Shown here: piece by piece, positions 1 to 11,500 of the stretch
Numbering within the stretch: position 1 is the stretch's first letter
Layout: each line of letters opens with the position of its first letter
From: Asterias rubens
Lineage: Eukaryota > Echinodermata > Asteroidea > Forcipulatida > Asteriidae
NCBI RefSeq assembly: GCF_902459465.1
Contig: NC_047078.1
Coordinates: 4,984,333-5,048,332, forward strand
Length of the DNA: 64,000 bases
Reading direction: 5' to 3'
Notes under the pieces: generated by a model
The model's database searches: none
Told to the model about the DNA's origin: nothing
What the model saw: only the letters and a program-made list of their open reading frames with translations
Translations under genes and position numbers: made by a program

Positions 1-1290
1 TTAATAAGTTCGCAAGGCTATAGCCTTGTGACAATTTTCTGGAAAAATATCAAAAGTTCACAAGGCTATAGTCTTGTGAACATTTTCAAGACAAATTTGA
101 TAAGTTCACAAGAAAATATGATAAGTTCACAAGAAAATATAATAAGTTCACAAGAAAATATGATAAGTTCACAAGGCTATAAGCTTGTGTACATTTTCTT
201 GTGACCATTTTCTGGAAAAATATAATAAGTTCTCAAGGCTATAGCCTTGTGACAATTTTCTGGAAAAATATCATAAGTTCACAAGGCTATAGTCTTGTGT
301 ACATTTTCTGTAAAAATATGATAAGTTCACAAGGCTATAGTCTTGTGAACATTTTCAAGACAAATTTGATAAGTTCACAAGAAAATATGATAAGTTCACA
401 AGAAAATATGATAAGTTCACAAGGCTATAGTCTTGTGTACATTTTCTTGTGACCTTTTTCTGGAAAAATATAATAAGTTCTCAAGGCTATAGCCTTGTGA
501 TCATTTTCTGTAAAAATATGATAAGTTCACAAGGCTATAGTCTTGTGTACATTTTCTGTAAAAATATGATAAGTTCACAAGGCTATAGTCTTGTGAACAT
601 TTTTAAGACAAATTTGATAAGTTCACAAGAAAATATGATAAGTTCACAAGAAAATATGATAAGTTCACAAGGCTATAGTCTTGTGTACATTTTCTTGTGA
701 CCATTTTCTGGAAAAATATAATAAGTTCTCAAGGCTATAGCCTTGTGATAATTTTCTGTAAAAATATGATAAGTTCACAAGGCTATAGTCTTGTGTACAT
801 TTTCTTTTGACCATTTTCTGGAAAAATTTAATAAGTTCGCAAGGCTATAGTCTTGTGTACATTTTCTGGAAAATATCATAAGTTAAACATTTTCAAGAAA
901 AAAGTTCACAGGTCTTGTGTACATTTTCAAGACAAATTTGATAAATTCACAAAGCCTTGTGAACATTCTCTGGAAAAATATGAAAAGTTCACAAGGCCTT
1001 GTAAACATTTTCAAGACAAATTTGATAAGTTCACAAGGCCTTGTGAATATTTTCTGGAAAAATTTGAAAGTTCATATAGCCTTGTGACCATTTTCTGGAA
1101 AAATATAACAAGTTCACAAGGCTTGTGATAATTTTCTGTAAAAATATGAACATTTTCAAGACAAATTTGATAAGTTCACAAGGCCTTGTGAACATTTTCT
1201 GTAAAAATATGATTCTGGGTAAACAAGTTCACAAGGAGCATAGCCTTGTGAGCATTTTTAAGAAAAAGAAAAATAAGTTCACAAGGCTAT
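1..1290. repeat. Minisatellite array with 248-bp higher-order unit
   Basis: Tandem copies of a roughly 48-bp unit built around TTCACAAGGCTATAGCCTTG (partly palindromic) plus shorter 21-bp subunits (AAGTTCACAAGAAAATATGAT). The variant beginning ATAAGTTCTCAAGG recurs near 228, 472 and 720, giving a higher-order period of about 246-248 bp. Two near-identical 83-codon open frames (201-452, 449-700) are a by-product of this periodicity and are not treated as genes. The array starts before the window and decays after about 850. Confidence 0.9.
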
Positions 1291-2170
1291 AGCTTCGGCC
1301 GAATTTGGCAAAAAATGCAAGGCGTACTTTTCTCAAATTTTGGCAGAAATTGGGCAAAAATGCAAGGCTTACTTACCCCTTGTGATTTTCGTCAAATTTA
1401 GCCGATTTTGGGCAAAAATGCAAGGCTTACCCCTTGTGATTTTCTTTGACTTTGGCCAAAATCAGGTAAAAATGAATGGTTTACCCCTTGTGATTTTCTT
1501 CCATTTTTAGCCGAATTTGGGCAAAAAATTCCAGGCTTACCCCCTTGTAATTTCATTCAATTTTAGCAAAATTTGTACAAAAATTCAATGCAAAGCCCAT
1601 GTGATTTTCTTTAATTTTAGCCGAATTTGGACAAAAATGATTTTCTTTAATTTTAGCAAGGCTTACCCCTTGTAACTTTCTTTAGTTTTAGCCAAATTTT
1701 GACAAAAATGCAAGACTTACCCCTTCTGATTTTCTTCGATTTTAGACTATTTCTCAAATTTTTGCCAAATTAGGGAAAAAAAAGGAGACTAACCCCTTGA
1801 GATTTTCTTTAATTTTATCCGAATTTGGACCAAAATGCAAGGCTTACTTACCCCTTGTGATTTTCTATGATTTTCGCAAAATTTGGACAAAAAACAATGT
1901 TTACCCCTTGTGATTGTATTTATATTAAGCCGATTTGTGACAAAAATCGAGGCTTACCCATTTTATTTTCTCCGGTATTTTAGCCGAATTTTGACAAAAA
2001 TGCAAGGTCTCCCCCTTGTCATTTTCTAAAATTTTCACCGATTTTGGACAAAAACCCTGTGTGATTTTCATTGATTTTAGCCGAATTTTGAGAACATTGC
2101 ATCATGAGATTGTTGAGTCATATTTTGACAAACATTCTAGGCTTGGATTTTAGCCGAATGTTGACATAAA
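1285..2170. repeat. Second tandem array, about 60-bp AT-rich unit
   Basis: Degenerate repeats of a unit containing TTTTAGCCGAATTTGG, then CAAAAATGCAAGG and CTTACCCCTTGTGATTTTC. About 14 diverged copies follow directly on the first array. The shared CTTGTGA word suggests the two arrays may be related. No gene is seen here. Confidence 0.8.
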
Positions 2171-2563
2171 TGCAATAGAGACGGGAGAAGGAGTAGCTTA
2201 CTCACAAAGGATAGCCTGAAACGAAACTGTATCAAAATTATCAGCATCATTACCAACAATACCAGACAACTACTACACATAAAGGGCTCCAACAATAAAT
2301 TGAATTCAGAACTTATTATTATACAAACAAAAAGAAAATCTGTGATAATTTGGTGAATTTTTGTAGACTATTATTTTCATTTGTTGTCTTAAGTCCTCAG
2401 TTTTTAAAGCATAGCGCAAGCATTAAATAAATTGTTATCACAACAGATTTCAAATCAGTCATGTTTTTCTAAAGATTACTTTAGGCAAATACTAGCCACA
2501 CAAACTGATAACTTGGGACAGATTTCAGCAAACTTGTCTATACAATGATCCAAAGGGCTCACT
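2171..2563. other. Intergenic, nothing recognised
   Basis: AT-rich single-copy-looking DNA without a credible exon or repeat relationship to the rest of the window. Confidence 0.4.
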
Positions 2564-2953
2564 TTAAAGGAACACGTTGCCTTGGATTGGTCGAGTTGGT
2601 CTTTGAAAAGCGTTCTGTAACCGTTTGTTATATAATGCATATGGTTGGAAAGATGTTGTTAAAGTAGAATACAATGATCCACACAAACATGCCTCGAAAT
2701 TGCACGGTTTTCCTTTTACCTCGTCGACTAACCGATCGGCCATTGATGGGAGTCAAAAATTTGACTTCCATAAATGGCCGACCGTGTTAGTTCGCACGGT
2801 AAAAGGAAAACCACGCACTTTCGAGGCAGATTTGTGTGGATCATTATATTCTACTTTTAAAACATCTTTCTACCCATATGCATTTTATAAAAAACGGTAA
2901 CAAACGCTTTTTATAGACCAACTCGTCCGATCCAAGGCATCGTGTTCCTTTAA
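2564..2953. mobile_element. Family D foldback MITE, complete
   Basis: Bounded by TTAA on both sides with inverted ends AGGAACACGTTGCCTTGGAT / ATCCAAGGCATCGTGTTCCT. The interior is a long imperfect palindrome (GTAGAATACAATGATCCACA near 2665 against its complement near 2830; CGATCGGCCAT against ATGGCCGACCG at the centre). The 91-codon frame inside only reflects the palindrome. No transposase is present, so it is non-autonomous. Confidence 0.85.
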
Positions 2954-3159
2954 TTCACTGGACTTAAGAATCATCATGAGACATCTGGCACTTCTTCTTA
3001 ATGATGATGTAAGTTTGGAGGGTGCTGTTCATGTTGACAAAATAAAACACAAGTTTCTTTATCTATTACACTTGTAGGTCTGTTATACTAGTGTGAAACA
3101 TTTCACTTACCCAATCAACAGACGACTCTCTTGCCAGTGATAATTTGTGTAAATTCTGA

Positions 3160-3500
3160 CACATGGGATTCCCCAAGGATCTACACTTGGCCCATCACAC
3201 CAATTTGAAGACACTGTGAAACAAAGCTGAACAAATGAGGGCTCTGTTCGGGCAGCCAGTGTAAAGATGTGTAATAAATGTTCTTATTGACTATATACAT
3301 ACATAAATGGATTGAAAAGGTGTAAGGTTCCTCAAGTATCTGTTCTTGGTCCAGCCTAGTCGTTTAAAGACTCGCTTAACAAGTTAAACAAAAGAGGGCT
3401 CTGTTCATGCAGTCAGTTTACGAAACATCTTTGAAAGTTCCAATCTATGAATGGACGGAATGAATGAGAGGTTCCTCAAGGGTCCATACTTGGCCCATAT
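3160..3500 (+). mobile_element. Three relics of a LINE reverse transcriptase motif
   Basis: Three diverged tandem segments each encode the reverse-transcriptase signature around V/I-P-Q-G-S-x-L-G-P: IPQGSTLGP near 3168, VPQVSVLGP near 3330 and VPQGSILGP near 3472. They are separated by related sequence containing GGGCTCTGTTC. Stops occur in all frames, so these are dead fragments of a non-LTR retrotransposon. They end against the stop codon of the gene on the opposite strand. Confidence 0.5.
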
Positions 3501-6500
3501 CACCTACTCTCCTTGTTATCAATCTTCTTGGTAAATGCATCAAGATCAGCCATGGCCTGAGATGCCTCCATCTCTGCAGCTTGATCGAAGTCACTGTCAG
3601 AATAAGAAAAACCAACAACAAAATATATAAAAAAAAAGCTTTGTGAGATTTTGTTTTTACCTTCATTTGATAACTAAACAAAACAAAGTGTTGGGGAAAT
3701 TATTTTTGAGAACATTTTTCAGACAGAAATGATTCACTGGTACAAAGTTTGCACATTTATGAGCTTTTAAATTAAAATTTCAGAAATTGTCTAGAAGTTT
3801 TTGAAATTATTAACTATGAACAAACATATCAAACATGAACAAAATGAAGTGGGTTTAATTCTACATTTAAACCAAGATTCCCTATCTAATCTTTGAAGAA
3901 ATAAATCTTTTTTTTAAACAAAGGTCGCCATCAAGTGGAGTTTAAAAGAAAATCTTGATAATGAATAAGAAGTTTTAAAAGCTTAAAACACTTACTCTTC
4001 TTCATCAAGAAGCGATGGTGGCACTGGTCTGTGGGAAATAGCTTCTTTCTATCAAAATAAATTTGTAATGAAACATTTAGGTCCCAATACATGTATATCT
4101 TTGGTTCAGTAACTAGTTGTTTGTGTGTTTATTAGTTAGAGACACTGGACACCGTAGGTAACAAAGACCAGTATTCCCACTTGGTGTATCTCAACAGACG
4201 CATAAAATAACCAACTCAAATTCAATTGGTCCTGCGACAGAATGATGGAAGAAAAAACGCCCTTGTTGCACAAGTTGTGTTCTTTCAGATGCTTGATTTC
4301 GAGACCTCAAAAACTACATGACTTCAGAGGGAGCTGTTTCTCACAATGTTTTGTACTATCAACAGCTCTTCATTGTTTGTTACCAAGTAGGGTTTTATGC
4401 TTGTATTTATTTTGAGTAATTACCAATTGTGTCTAGACCTTTACAATGATCTAGCAACGAGAGAACTCGGCAGAGCTCCCAATAGGCTGTATGAACACCA
4501 AGCTGGTGACAGCTGTAATCTCTCTCATACTAACATTGGTTTTTCATCTACGATCATTATGAATTGCACACATTCAAATCATTGTGAAATCAGCTGTAAG
4601 CTTGACCGGATTCCATCCAACAACGTTGTGATGTTACAGTGGTGGTGGCAGAATTTTTTTTTACTGAAAATATTTCAAGTACCTCTCGCCTTTCCATTGT
4701 CCTCTTCTTGTGAAGATGTAGCGTCTCTTGCCTGGCGATGGCCTGCATTTAAAGAAAAAGACGAACAAATTTTTAAAAAATTACTTGAGCGGGATATGAA
4801 CCAATGACCTCTGGATTAACGTACCGGCGCTTTACCAACTGAGCTATCTAGCCCTATGTTGGCAGTCTCCCTATTTAGTCAATATCTTTGTTCGGGGGTG
4901 CCAGTCAGAAGCCATTAAGCCAATAACTGTAGTGTAGCCAGGGATCACAACAAAGAGGGGATCACCCTAAGGGGATGCAACTTTTTATTTCAGATTTCAA
5001 ATAATAAACCACAAGGGAATTTGGGAAACTGACTGGGTAAATTTCAACTGATTTGGATTTTGAACAAAGAAAATAATACTAGAGTGGGATTTGATCCAAA
5101 GACCTCTGGATTAATGTGCTGGCGCTCTACCAAGTGAGCTATCTAGCCCTAAGTTGGCTTCTGGGATTTGAGACTCTATAGTACTGGCCCAATTCCAAGG
5201 TGGGGTTTGTACCTGGGCCCATTTTCATAGCGCTGCTTATCGGCCGATTTTTTTGCTTACTGTGCGATTTCTATTTCATAGCGCTGCTAACCGTTAGCAC
5301 ACGAAAAGGCCGGCTAACCTTCCGGTGCTTACCACACGAAAATAAATGACGTCACAATGCAAATCCACGGTAAACACGCAATATGGCCGCCCAATTTTTC
5401 TGCTAACCTGTGAAATACACAAATTAAGGCTTCAGCAAATTTTTCTGCTACAGTAAGCACGCAAATTTGCTTACCGATAAGCAGCGCTATGAAATTTGGC
5501 CCAGGACTGTAACACTGAGATTTGTGACTCCAGGACTGTAGTACCAAAATTTATGACTCAAGGACTTTAGTACTAATAAAGAGGTGACTCGAAGACAGTC
5601 ATCGTCAGGGGTTTGAGACCTACGGCATAACACCCAAGTACCTGTTTTGTCAGCTTCATACTCTGAGCGTAGATCACCTCTGCCTGTGCTTTCTGCAGGA
5701 AGTCATTCAGTTCTAGAAACACAATTTAAAATATTCAAACAAAACTATGAAACAATATTTCTTTTAACTACTATAAAAGAATCGGTAAAATAACAAGACT
5801 TTCAGGATACCTATGATTAGAAAGGACGTCATAAATTTTTTTTCTCGTTTAGACCAGTGCTACTACATGTACGATAAGCCTAGTGGGGTAGCACATTCAG
5901 AAGACCAGAAACAGCATGCACTAATAGGTCTTTAACTTGCGGGAACTGAGGACATTACTGAATTAATGGTTATGACTATGGCTATGAGTGTTGCTAAGGG
6001 TCTTGCTCTGGACGTCCTATCCCTATAACACTTAATGATGCGCTGATTCAGCCTCTAGGGCTGAGCCAAAGCCACCAATTTGAACAAAGGCTAAAGAGGG
6101 CGCTATAAGCTGAAGTGGCATAAAGGTTGATTGTGGCACAAATCTTACAAAAATGTGTGAGTGTGACATTTAAAGGGAAGGTACACGTTTTGTAGTTACC
6201 AGTAACTCAAAACAAATATAACTTAAAAACTGACTTGGTAACGAGCATTAGAGAGCTGTTGGTAGTATAAAACATTGTGCAAAACGGCTCCCTCTAAAGT
6301 AGCATAGATTTTGAGAAGAGGTACTAGAAGTCTTTTATTGCTATCTGAAATCACACAAATTTGTTCAACAAAGGGTGTTTTTTTTTCTTTGTCATTTTCT
6401 CCCAACCCTGATGACACATTGAGCTCCAATTTTCACAGATTTATTATTTTATGCATGTTGAGATACACCAAGTGAGAACACTGGTCTTTGACAATTACCG

Positions 6501-8418
6501 ATAGTGTACCTTCCCTTTAAAGGCAGTGGACACTATTGGTAATTACTCCAAATAATTATTAGCATAAAACCTTTCTTGGTGATGTGTAATGGGGAGAGGT
6601 TGATGGTATAAAACCTTGTGAGAAAAAGCTCCCTCTGAAGTGCCATAGTTTTGGAGAAAGAAGTATTTTTCCAGGAATTTGATTTAGAGACCTCAATTTT
6701 AGAACTTGAGGTCTCGAAATCAACCATCTAAGCACACACAACTTCGTGTGACAAAGGTGTTTTCTTCTTTAAATATTATCTCGCAACTTTGATGACCGAT
6801 TGAGCTCAAATTTTCACAGGTTAGTTATGTTATGCATATGTTGAGATACACCAACTGTGAAGGCTAGTCTTTGACAATTACCAATAGTGTCCACTGCCTT
6901 TAAAAGTAAACAATTTAGCATTCTCTTGGGGTGCCTTTTGGCGGTCGTAATTAATAACGGTGACGGTTGAATTGGCCATTGGTTAATTACTGACCAATGA
7001 CCGAAACAGTTAAAAGGCCCCATTGGTTACAGCCGCCAAAACGTACCCCAGATAAGAGTTATAACAGGCTTTAATACTTACTTTGTGATTTTTCCATTTT
7101 CTCATAGGCCAGATTCACAGCTGAGGGAAAACAAACGAACAATATTATAATTAATGGAGAACATTAATCTGGTTTTCTTCGTCTGTAAATCAATCTAATG
7201 TTATCAAAAAGCACATCCACTACCCATAATGCATCAGAGGCAAACCTGACACTTGACCTCATGAGTGAGAGTCCAAAGTCTATGAGACTGCAGGACTTGC
7301 CATCACAAGGTTGTGGGTTTGAATCCCCCAGCTAACCGCCGATTTCACAATGACTAGAAGAAAAAAATTGTCGTCTAGTTAATGAGTCACAACTTCTGAT
7401 TTGTGTAGTTCACAAATAGACGTTACCAACCAATGTTTGTACATGAGAGATTGGCGGTTGCCAGCTTGGTGTTTAATCCCTTTGTGGGAGTTTGCCGAGT
7501 TCCCTTGACGGGAAGATCATTCAAACAAACAAACCGAACAAAACAAACAATTAAAAAAAAAAGCTTGTGATATGTTTCCCAGATTGTGCACTTAAAAATC
7601 ATCGATTTGAAACACAACAACTATCTATTTCAGTAAAACTAATTTGAGTAAAACTAATTGCCTGGGATGTTGCATCTCATTCTCATGTTACCTATAGCTA
7701 GACAAATATATTAATTTATCGAGAGAAGCCAGGCATAAGGCAGTGTACTGTAGCCCTGGTAGGAAGCTGTCAGTGGGTTGCATGCAACGAAGGAATCCAG
7801 GGTGCCGGAATCCACTGGGCTAGAGGAGGAAGTGCAGACTGCAGTGTAACTAAGTTAAGTAAAAGTAAATCTAAATCATGAAATGTAGCCGTAGCGGAGG
7901 CAATGATTTTCAAGCTATTTCGTTTGGGTCTTTTTGTCATTTTGGGCTCCTTTGTTGTTTTTGGCTTGGAATTTGGATTGGTTTAGATAAATTCATACAT
8001 ACATAGCAAATGCACTGCTGACTGCCGAACAGTTATATACTAGTTAGTTGCAATGTTAACATGTTGTTGTTAATTGTAAATATTATTGTTTCTGTAGTCA
8101 TGTATCATTTAATGTTGTATTGTAACAAAACTGTAGTGGGACATAAGTGCCACTGCTAGTGACTACCGTAGTCGTGTAGTGTAGTGATGAGTAGTAAATT
8201 GTTAAAAATGTAATTTCCTTACTCTGTCTTCCCGGCGGGGCAACTTTCAGCCTCTGTTTCACATCCCCAGAGACGAGTCGTGACTCAATCGGTGGCTGAA
8301 GGGTCAGTGACTGCCAGAACAACTTGGCACAAGCTTGATCATCCTCGCTACACCCGTTGAAAACGGTTCTTTCTCCTTGGTTTGAAACTGGCTCTGTCGC
8401 TGTCATGGTGGCTGCCAT
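3500..8418 (-). CDS. Unrecognised 170-residue protein, six coding exons
   Basis: I do not recognise this protein. Exons in transcript order on the minus strand: 8418-8223, 7120-7082, 5712-5642, 4742-4683, 4048-3996, 3593-3500 (TGA at 3502-3500). All five introns have GT/AG ends and the phases (1, 1, 0, 0, 2) join into one open frame of 171 codons including the stop, which is the main evidence. The protein starts MAATMTATEPV, and an upstream in-frame extension has only non-ATG codons. Residues 66-140 are rich in Glu, Lys, Gln and Leu (LNDFLQKAQAEVIYAQSMKL, LHLHKKRTMERREKE) and look helical or coiled-coil. The C-terminus is acidic (LLDEEDDFDQ). There is no signal peptide or membrane segment, so it is probably intracellular. 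Introns carry several mobile elements. It lies downstream of XRCC1 in the same orientation. The last exon could alternatively splice on through a GT at GAGA/GTAGGT. Confidence 0.7.
4134..4444 (-). mobile_element. Family A MITE, diverged copy
   Basis: Starts GACACTGGACACCGTAGG and ends near ATTACCAATTGTGTCTAGAC, with internal family A landmarks (CACTTGGTGTATCTCAACA, CAGAGGGAGCTGTTTCTCAC, TTTTGAGTAATTACC). Internally deleted relative to other copies. Lies in intron 4 of the unrecognised gene. Confidence 0.75.
4787..4857 (-). repeat. tRNA-derived sequence (SINE head or tRNA relic)
   Basis: The complement reads GGGCTAGATAGCTCAGTTGG then GGTTCATATCCCGC, matching RNA polymerase III A and B boxes with tRNA spacing. 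The acceptor ends do not pair well, so a working tRNA is unlikely. A second copy lies at 5079-5151. Confidence 0.6.
5079..5151 (-). repeat. tRNA-derived sequence, second copy
   Basis: Homologous to 4787-4857 (shared CTGGATTAA and GAGCTATCTAGCCCTA on the plus strand), with a degraded B box (GGATCAAATCCC in the complement). Probably two insertions of the same SINE family, or a local duplication. Confidence 0.55.
5213..5508. mobile_element. Family F foldback element
   Basis: Inverted ends CCTGGGCCCATTTTCATAGC and GCTATGAAATTTGGCCCAGG flank a palindromic interior (TGCTTATCGGCCG ... CTTACCGATAAGCA; TAACCTTCCGG). Related copies occur near 16825, 24952, 42119, 55269 and 58297. Confidence 0.75.
6170..6520 (+). 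mobile_element. Family C TTAA MITE
   Basis: Bounded by TTAA, with ends AGGGAAGGTACACGTTTTG and ATAGTGTACCTTCCCT. Its interior shares words with family A (GTATAAAACATTGTG, AACGGCTCCCTCT, TGAGATACACCAAGTGAGAA), so A and C are related. Its right TTAA is also the left TTAA of the next element. Confidence 0.85.
6517..6903 (+). mobile_element. Family A TTAA MITE, complete
   Basis: Begins TTAA then AGGCAGTGGACACTATTGG and ends with the inverted form before TTAA. The centre holds a short hairpin (GAGACCTCAA...TTGAGGTCTC). The left TTAA is shared with the neighbouring family C copy. Confidence 0.9.
7225..7345 (+). repeat. tRNA-derived SINE fragment
   Basis: Contains the B-box-like GTGGGTTTGAATCCCCC followed by AGCTAACCGC and TTCACAATGACTAGAAG. 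The reverse-oriented fragment near 21480-21590 (TCATTGTGAAAACAGCGGTT, GATTCGAACCAACAACTGTG) is the same family. Confidence 0.5.
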
Positions 8419-8704
8419 CTTGTTTTGCCTGGACTTGTTGTCATGTAGGGCGCCACCACTTGACACCAAAAACGCAGCGCCAAATTGGGGGCGGGGCGAA
8501 GGAAGGTTGTCATTGGGGGTGGCGTCTCATGTAGATTTCCCCATTACTTGTTTATAGATAATAGAATGTATACCATAATTAAGTTTTGTGATGTACAAAC
8601 AAATTAACTTCCCCCATGAATGGTTTAACTGCCTATGCCTATATGACTTTTAGGGTGTTTTTTTTTAATAGTTTTTTTCAGGAATTAGGCCAAGAGGGGC
8701 CGGG

Positions 8705-9102
8705 GTAGTCTTGGCCCAAGACTATACGTCTCTCTTAATATTTATGCATGAGGTACGTCACAATGCTAACTCAAAACGAGGCGATGGGCGCAGCCACTGC
8801 AAGTGATGGGAAACATGCGCCCATAGCCTCATTTTGGGTAGGAATTATGACGTCATGCATAAGTATTAAGAGAGGCGTATGGTGCTTGATTATGGATAGT
8901 GTACTACGCGCGGTTGAATCGCCAAAGCGCGCCCGCCACGGTATGATTGAGTTAATTGGACGGCTTGAAATCTAGACTACACTGCTACCATAATTTCAAG
9001 CCGTCCAATTAACTAAATCATACCGTGGGGGGCGCGCTTTGGCGATTCACCCTCGCGTAGTACACTATCCAGAATCAAGCACCATGGTCTTGGGCCAAGA
9101 CT
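8705..9102. mobile_element. Large foldback element with two internal hairpins
   Basis: Outer ends GTCTTGGCCCAAGACTATAC and GGTCTTGGGCCAAGAC. Inside are two inverted repeats: about 8723-8880 (CGTCTCTCTTAATA ... TATTAAGAGAGGCG) and about 8880-9090 (GTGCTTGATTATGGATAGTG ... CACTATCCAGAATCAAGCAC, spacer about 20 bp). Open frames on both strands are palindrome artefacts. It lies just upstream of the unrecognised gene's start. Confidence 0.75.
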
Positions 9103-9545
9103 AAGAGGGGGGCTGCCAAAAGTTAAGAGAATTCGCCCATCCCCCACTTCTCGAAATTGTCCTGTCATTTTATACTTTTGCACATTAAGATCAAAGGTCC
9201 TTGGTTGGCAGAAATTCATGCACCAAACTGATTTTCATAATTTCTACGCCCCAATTGTTTTAAATAATATTCTGATTTATAACATTTTGGGGTCATACAA
9301 CTGAGAAAACATGGCAACACTGCTGACAGGGTTACTTGCATAGTCTGTATTCTTTATTTCTACACCGTCAACATTTGAATTATTTAACCTTTGCACTGTA
9401 CCATACAAAGTTACCAATACAAACAATCCACTTTGAAGATAAATATATAACAATGTTTTATTTATTTACAAATAAACACATGTTTCTTTGATTGTTCTTT
9501 AAAAGACAGAGTGTTTGTTAATTTCAAGTTTATAACCATTAAAAG

Positions 9546-9919
9546 TTAAAAAGACTGTACACGTTTGGTAATTGTCAAAAACCAACGTTCTCACTTGGTG
9601 TATCCCATCATAATCATAAAAAAACAAGCCTGTGAAAATTTGGGCTCAATCGGTTATATAAGTTGCGAGAAAATGATGAAAGAAAAAACACCCTTGTTGG
9701 ACGAATTTGTGTGCTTTCAGGTAGAAATAAAAGACTTCTAGCTAGAAGTATTTTATTATTTTAGTGAGAAATTACCTCTTTCTCAAAAAATACATTACTT
9801 CTGAGGGAGTCGATTCCCACAATGGTTATACTATCAACAGCTCTCCAATGCTCGTTACCAAGTCAGTTTTTAAGTTAATTTTGTTTTGAGTAATTACCAA
9901 ACGTGTACTTTCCCTTTAA
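9546..9919 (-). mobile_element. Family C MITE, first of a three-element chain
   Basis: TTAA-bounded; starts AAAGACTGTACACGTTTGG and ends CGTGTACTTTCCCT before TTAA. Contains TCTCACTTGGTGTATCCCAT and GAGGGAGTCGATTCCCAC. Shares its right TTAA (9916-9919) with the family B copy. Confidence 0.85.
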
Positions 9920-10289
9920 AGCCATTGGACCCTTTCGGTTCAGAAAAAATAATAAAAGTTCACAGATTTACAAATAACTTACAGGGTTTACAGAAGGCAA
10001 TGGTGAAAGACTTCTCTTGAAATATTATTCCATGAAATGCTTTACTTTTTGAGAAAACAGCAAAACAATATAAATTCTCGTTAACGAGAATTACGGATTT
10101 ATTTTAAACACATGTCATGACACAGCGAAACGCGCGGAAACAAGGGTGGGTTTTCCCGTTATTTTCTCCCGACTCCGATGACCGATTGAGCCTAAATTTT
10201 CACAGGTTTGTTATTTGATATAGAAGTTGTGGAACACAAAGTGTGGGCCTTGGACAATACTGTTTACCGAAAGGGTCCAATGGCTTTAA
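9916..10289 (+). mobile_element. Family B MITE, middle of a three-element chain
   Basis: TTAA-bounded with ends AGCCATTGGACCCTTTCGG and CCGAAAGGGTCCAATGGCT. Landmarks are AAAGTTCACAGATTTACAAA, TCATGACACAGCGAAACGCG and AGTGTGGGCCTTGGACAATA. Both TTAA sites are shared with neighbours. Confidence 0.9.
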
Positions 10290-10674
10290 AGGCAGTGGAC
10301 ACTATTGGTAATCACTCAAATAATTATTAGCATAAAACCTTACTTGGTAACGAGTAATGGGGAGAGGGCAAGATGGTAAAAAACATTGTGAGAAACGGCT
10401 CCCTCTGAAGTGCCATAGTTTCCGAGAAAGAAGTAATTTTCCACGAATTTGATTTTGAGACCTCAGATTTAGAATTTGAGGTCGCGAAATCAAGCATCTA
10501 AACGCACACAACTTCGTGTTACAGGGGTTATTTTACTTTCATTATTATCTCGCAACGTCGATGACCGACATTGAGCTCAAATTCTCACAGGTTTGTTATT
10601 TTATGCATATGTTGAGATACACCAACTGTGAAGGCTAGTTTTTGACAATTACCAATAGTGTCCACTGCCTTTAA
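10286..10674 (+). mobile_element. Family A MITE, last of a three-element chain
   Basis: AGGCAGTGGACACTATTGG follows the shared TTAA at 10286; ends GTGTCCACTGCCT before TTAA at 10671. Close in sequence to the copies at 6517 and 21036. Confidence 0.9.
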
Positions 10675-11214
10675 ATAAACTATAAAGTTTACATGTATGC
10701 ATGCTTTTCATAAATCATTGATTAAAAAGGCACTGTAGACCCTACTTGTTTGGTATAATTACAACAAATATCTATTAGCATTAAAAAATAGGCCCGGTTC
10801 ATATACTTCTTCCCGCGAATAGCAGGTGCATTTTTGGGATGAAATAATCTGTATGCACTCCAGGGCCTCCCCTTCCACAGGCATCTGAAAGAACACACAT
10901 TGTGCAACAAGGGTGTTTTTCTTTCATTGTTTTGACAATAATAATTATATTAAGTACGCACTAATCCTCCAATCAGATTCGCTGAATGGAGTGGTGATAA
11001 AAACCTATATTGCACGGCTAGTATCACTACCTGCGTCTTGTGTGTTCTATGTCACGCACCGAGTTTGCTTGAAGCGCTCGTGGAAATATGGAAAATATAG
11101 CGCGTCCGCGTCCCATATCCAACTCGGCCTTCTGCCTCGTTGAATATGGGACGCAGAAGCGCTATATTTTTCCGTATTCCACTCGCGCTTGTGTGATAAC
11201 TTATATAATAGCTA

Positions 11215-11500
11215 ACTAGTTTTTATATAGTGCTTTTCACACACGAAAGGGCATCTCAAAGCGCTTCCAATATATATATACCCCTGGTCACTGGGCCTTA
11301 ATTCATTCCTTAAACCGGCTCATCTCCCTTGAGATTATACAACCTGTACAACAAATGATGCGCTACTCAGTTAAATCAATCACAAAAACAATCTCTGCCC
11401 TCACTATAGTAACCATTAGCGTTTATGGTTAAGTGTCTTGCTCAAGGACACAAGTGTCACGACAGGGATTCAAACCAACACTCTGCTGAATAAATTTGGG
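11215..11500 (-). mobile_element. tRNA-derived SINE
   Basis: Plus strand runs from TAGTTTTTATATAGTGCTTT through TCTCAAAGCGCTTCC, CCTTAAACCGGCTC, AATCTCTGCCCTCAC and TTAAGTGTCTTGCTCAAGGA to a tRNA-like GGGATTCAAACC. The tRNA end is at the right, so the element is in minus orientation. Relatives lie at 17925-18215, 24325-24650 and (interrupted) 55893-57176. Confidence 0.7.

Noticed and set aside
201-700. Two near-identical 83-codon open frames
   Set aside because: They repeat every 248 bp with the minisatellite and encode only its translation; no splice or coding signal.
4397-4807. 136-codon plus-strand frame
   Set aside because: Runs from a MITE end into the antisense of exon 4 of the minus-strand gene; no independent support.
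4787-4857. Functional tRNA gene
   Set aside because: A and B boxes are present but the acceptor stem does not pair and a diverged second copy lies 290 bp away, so a SINE-type relic is more likely.
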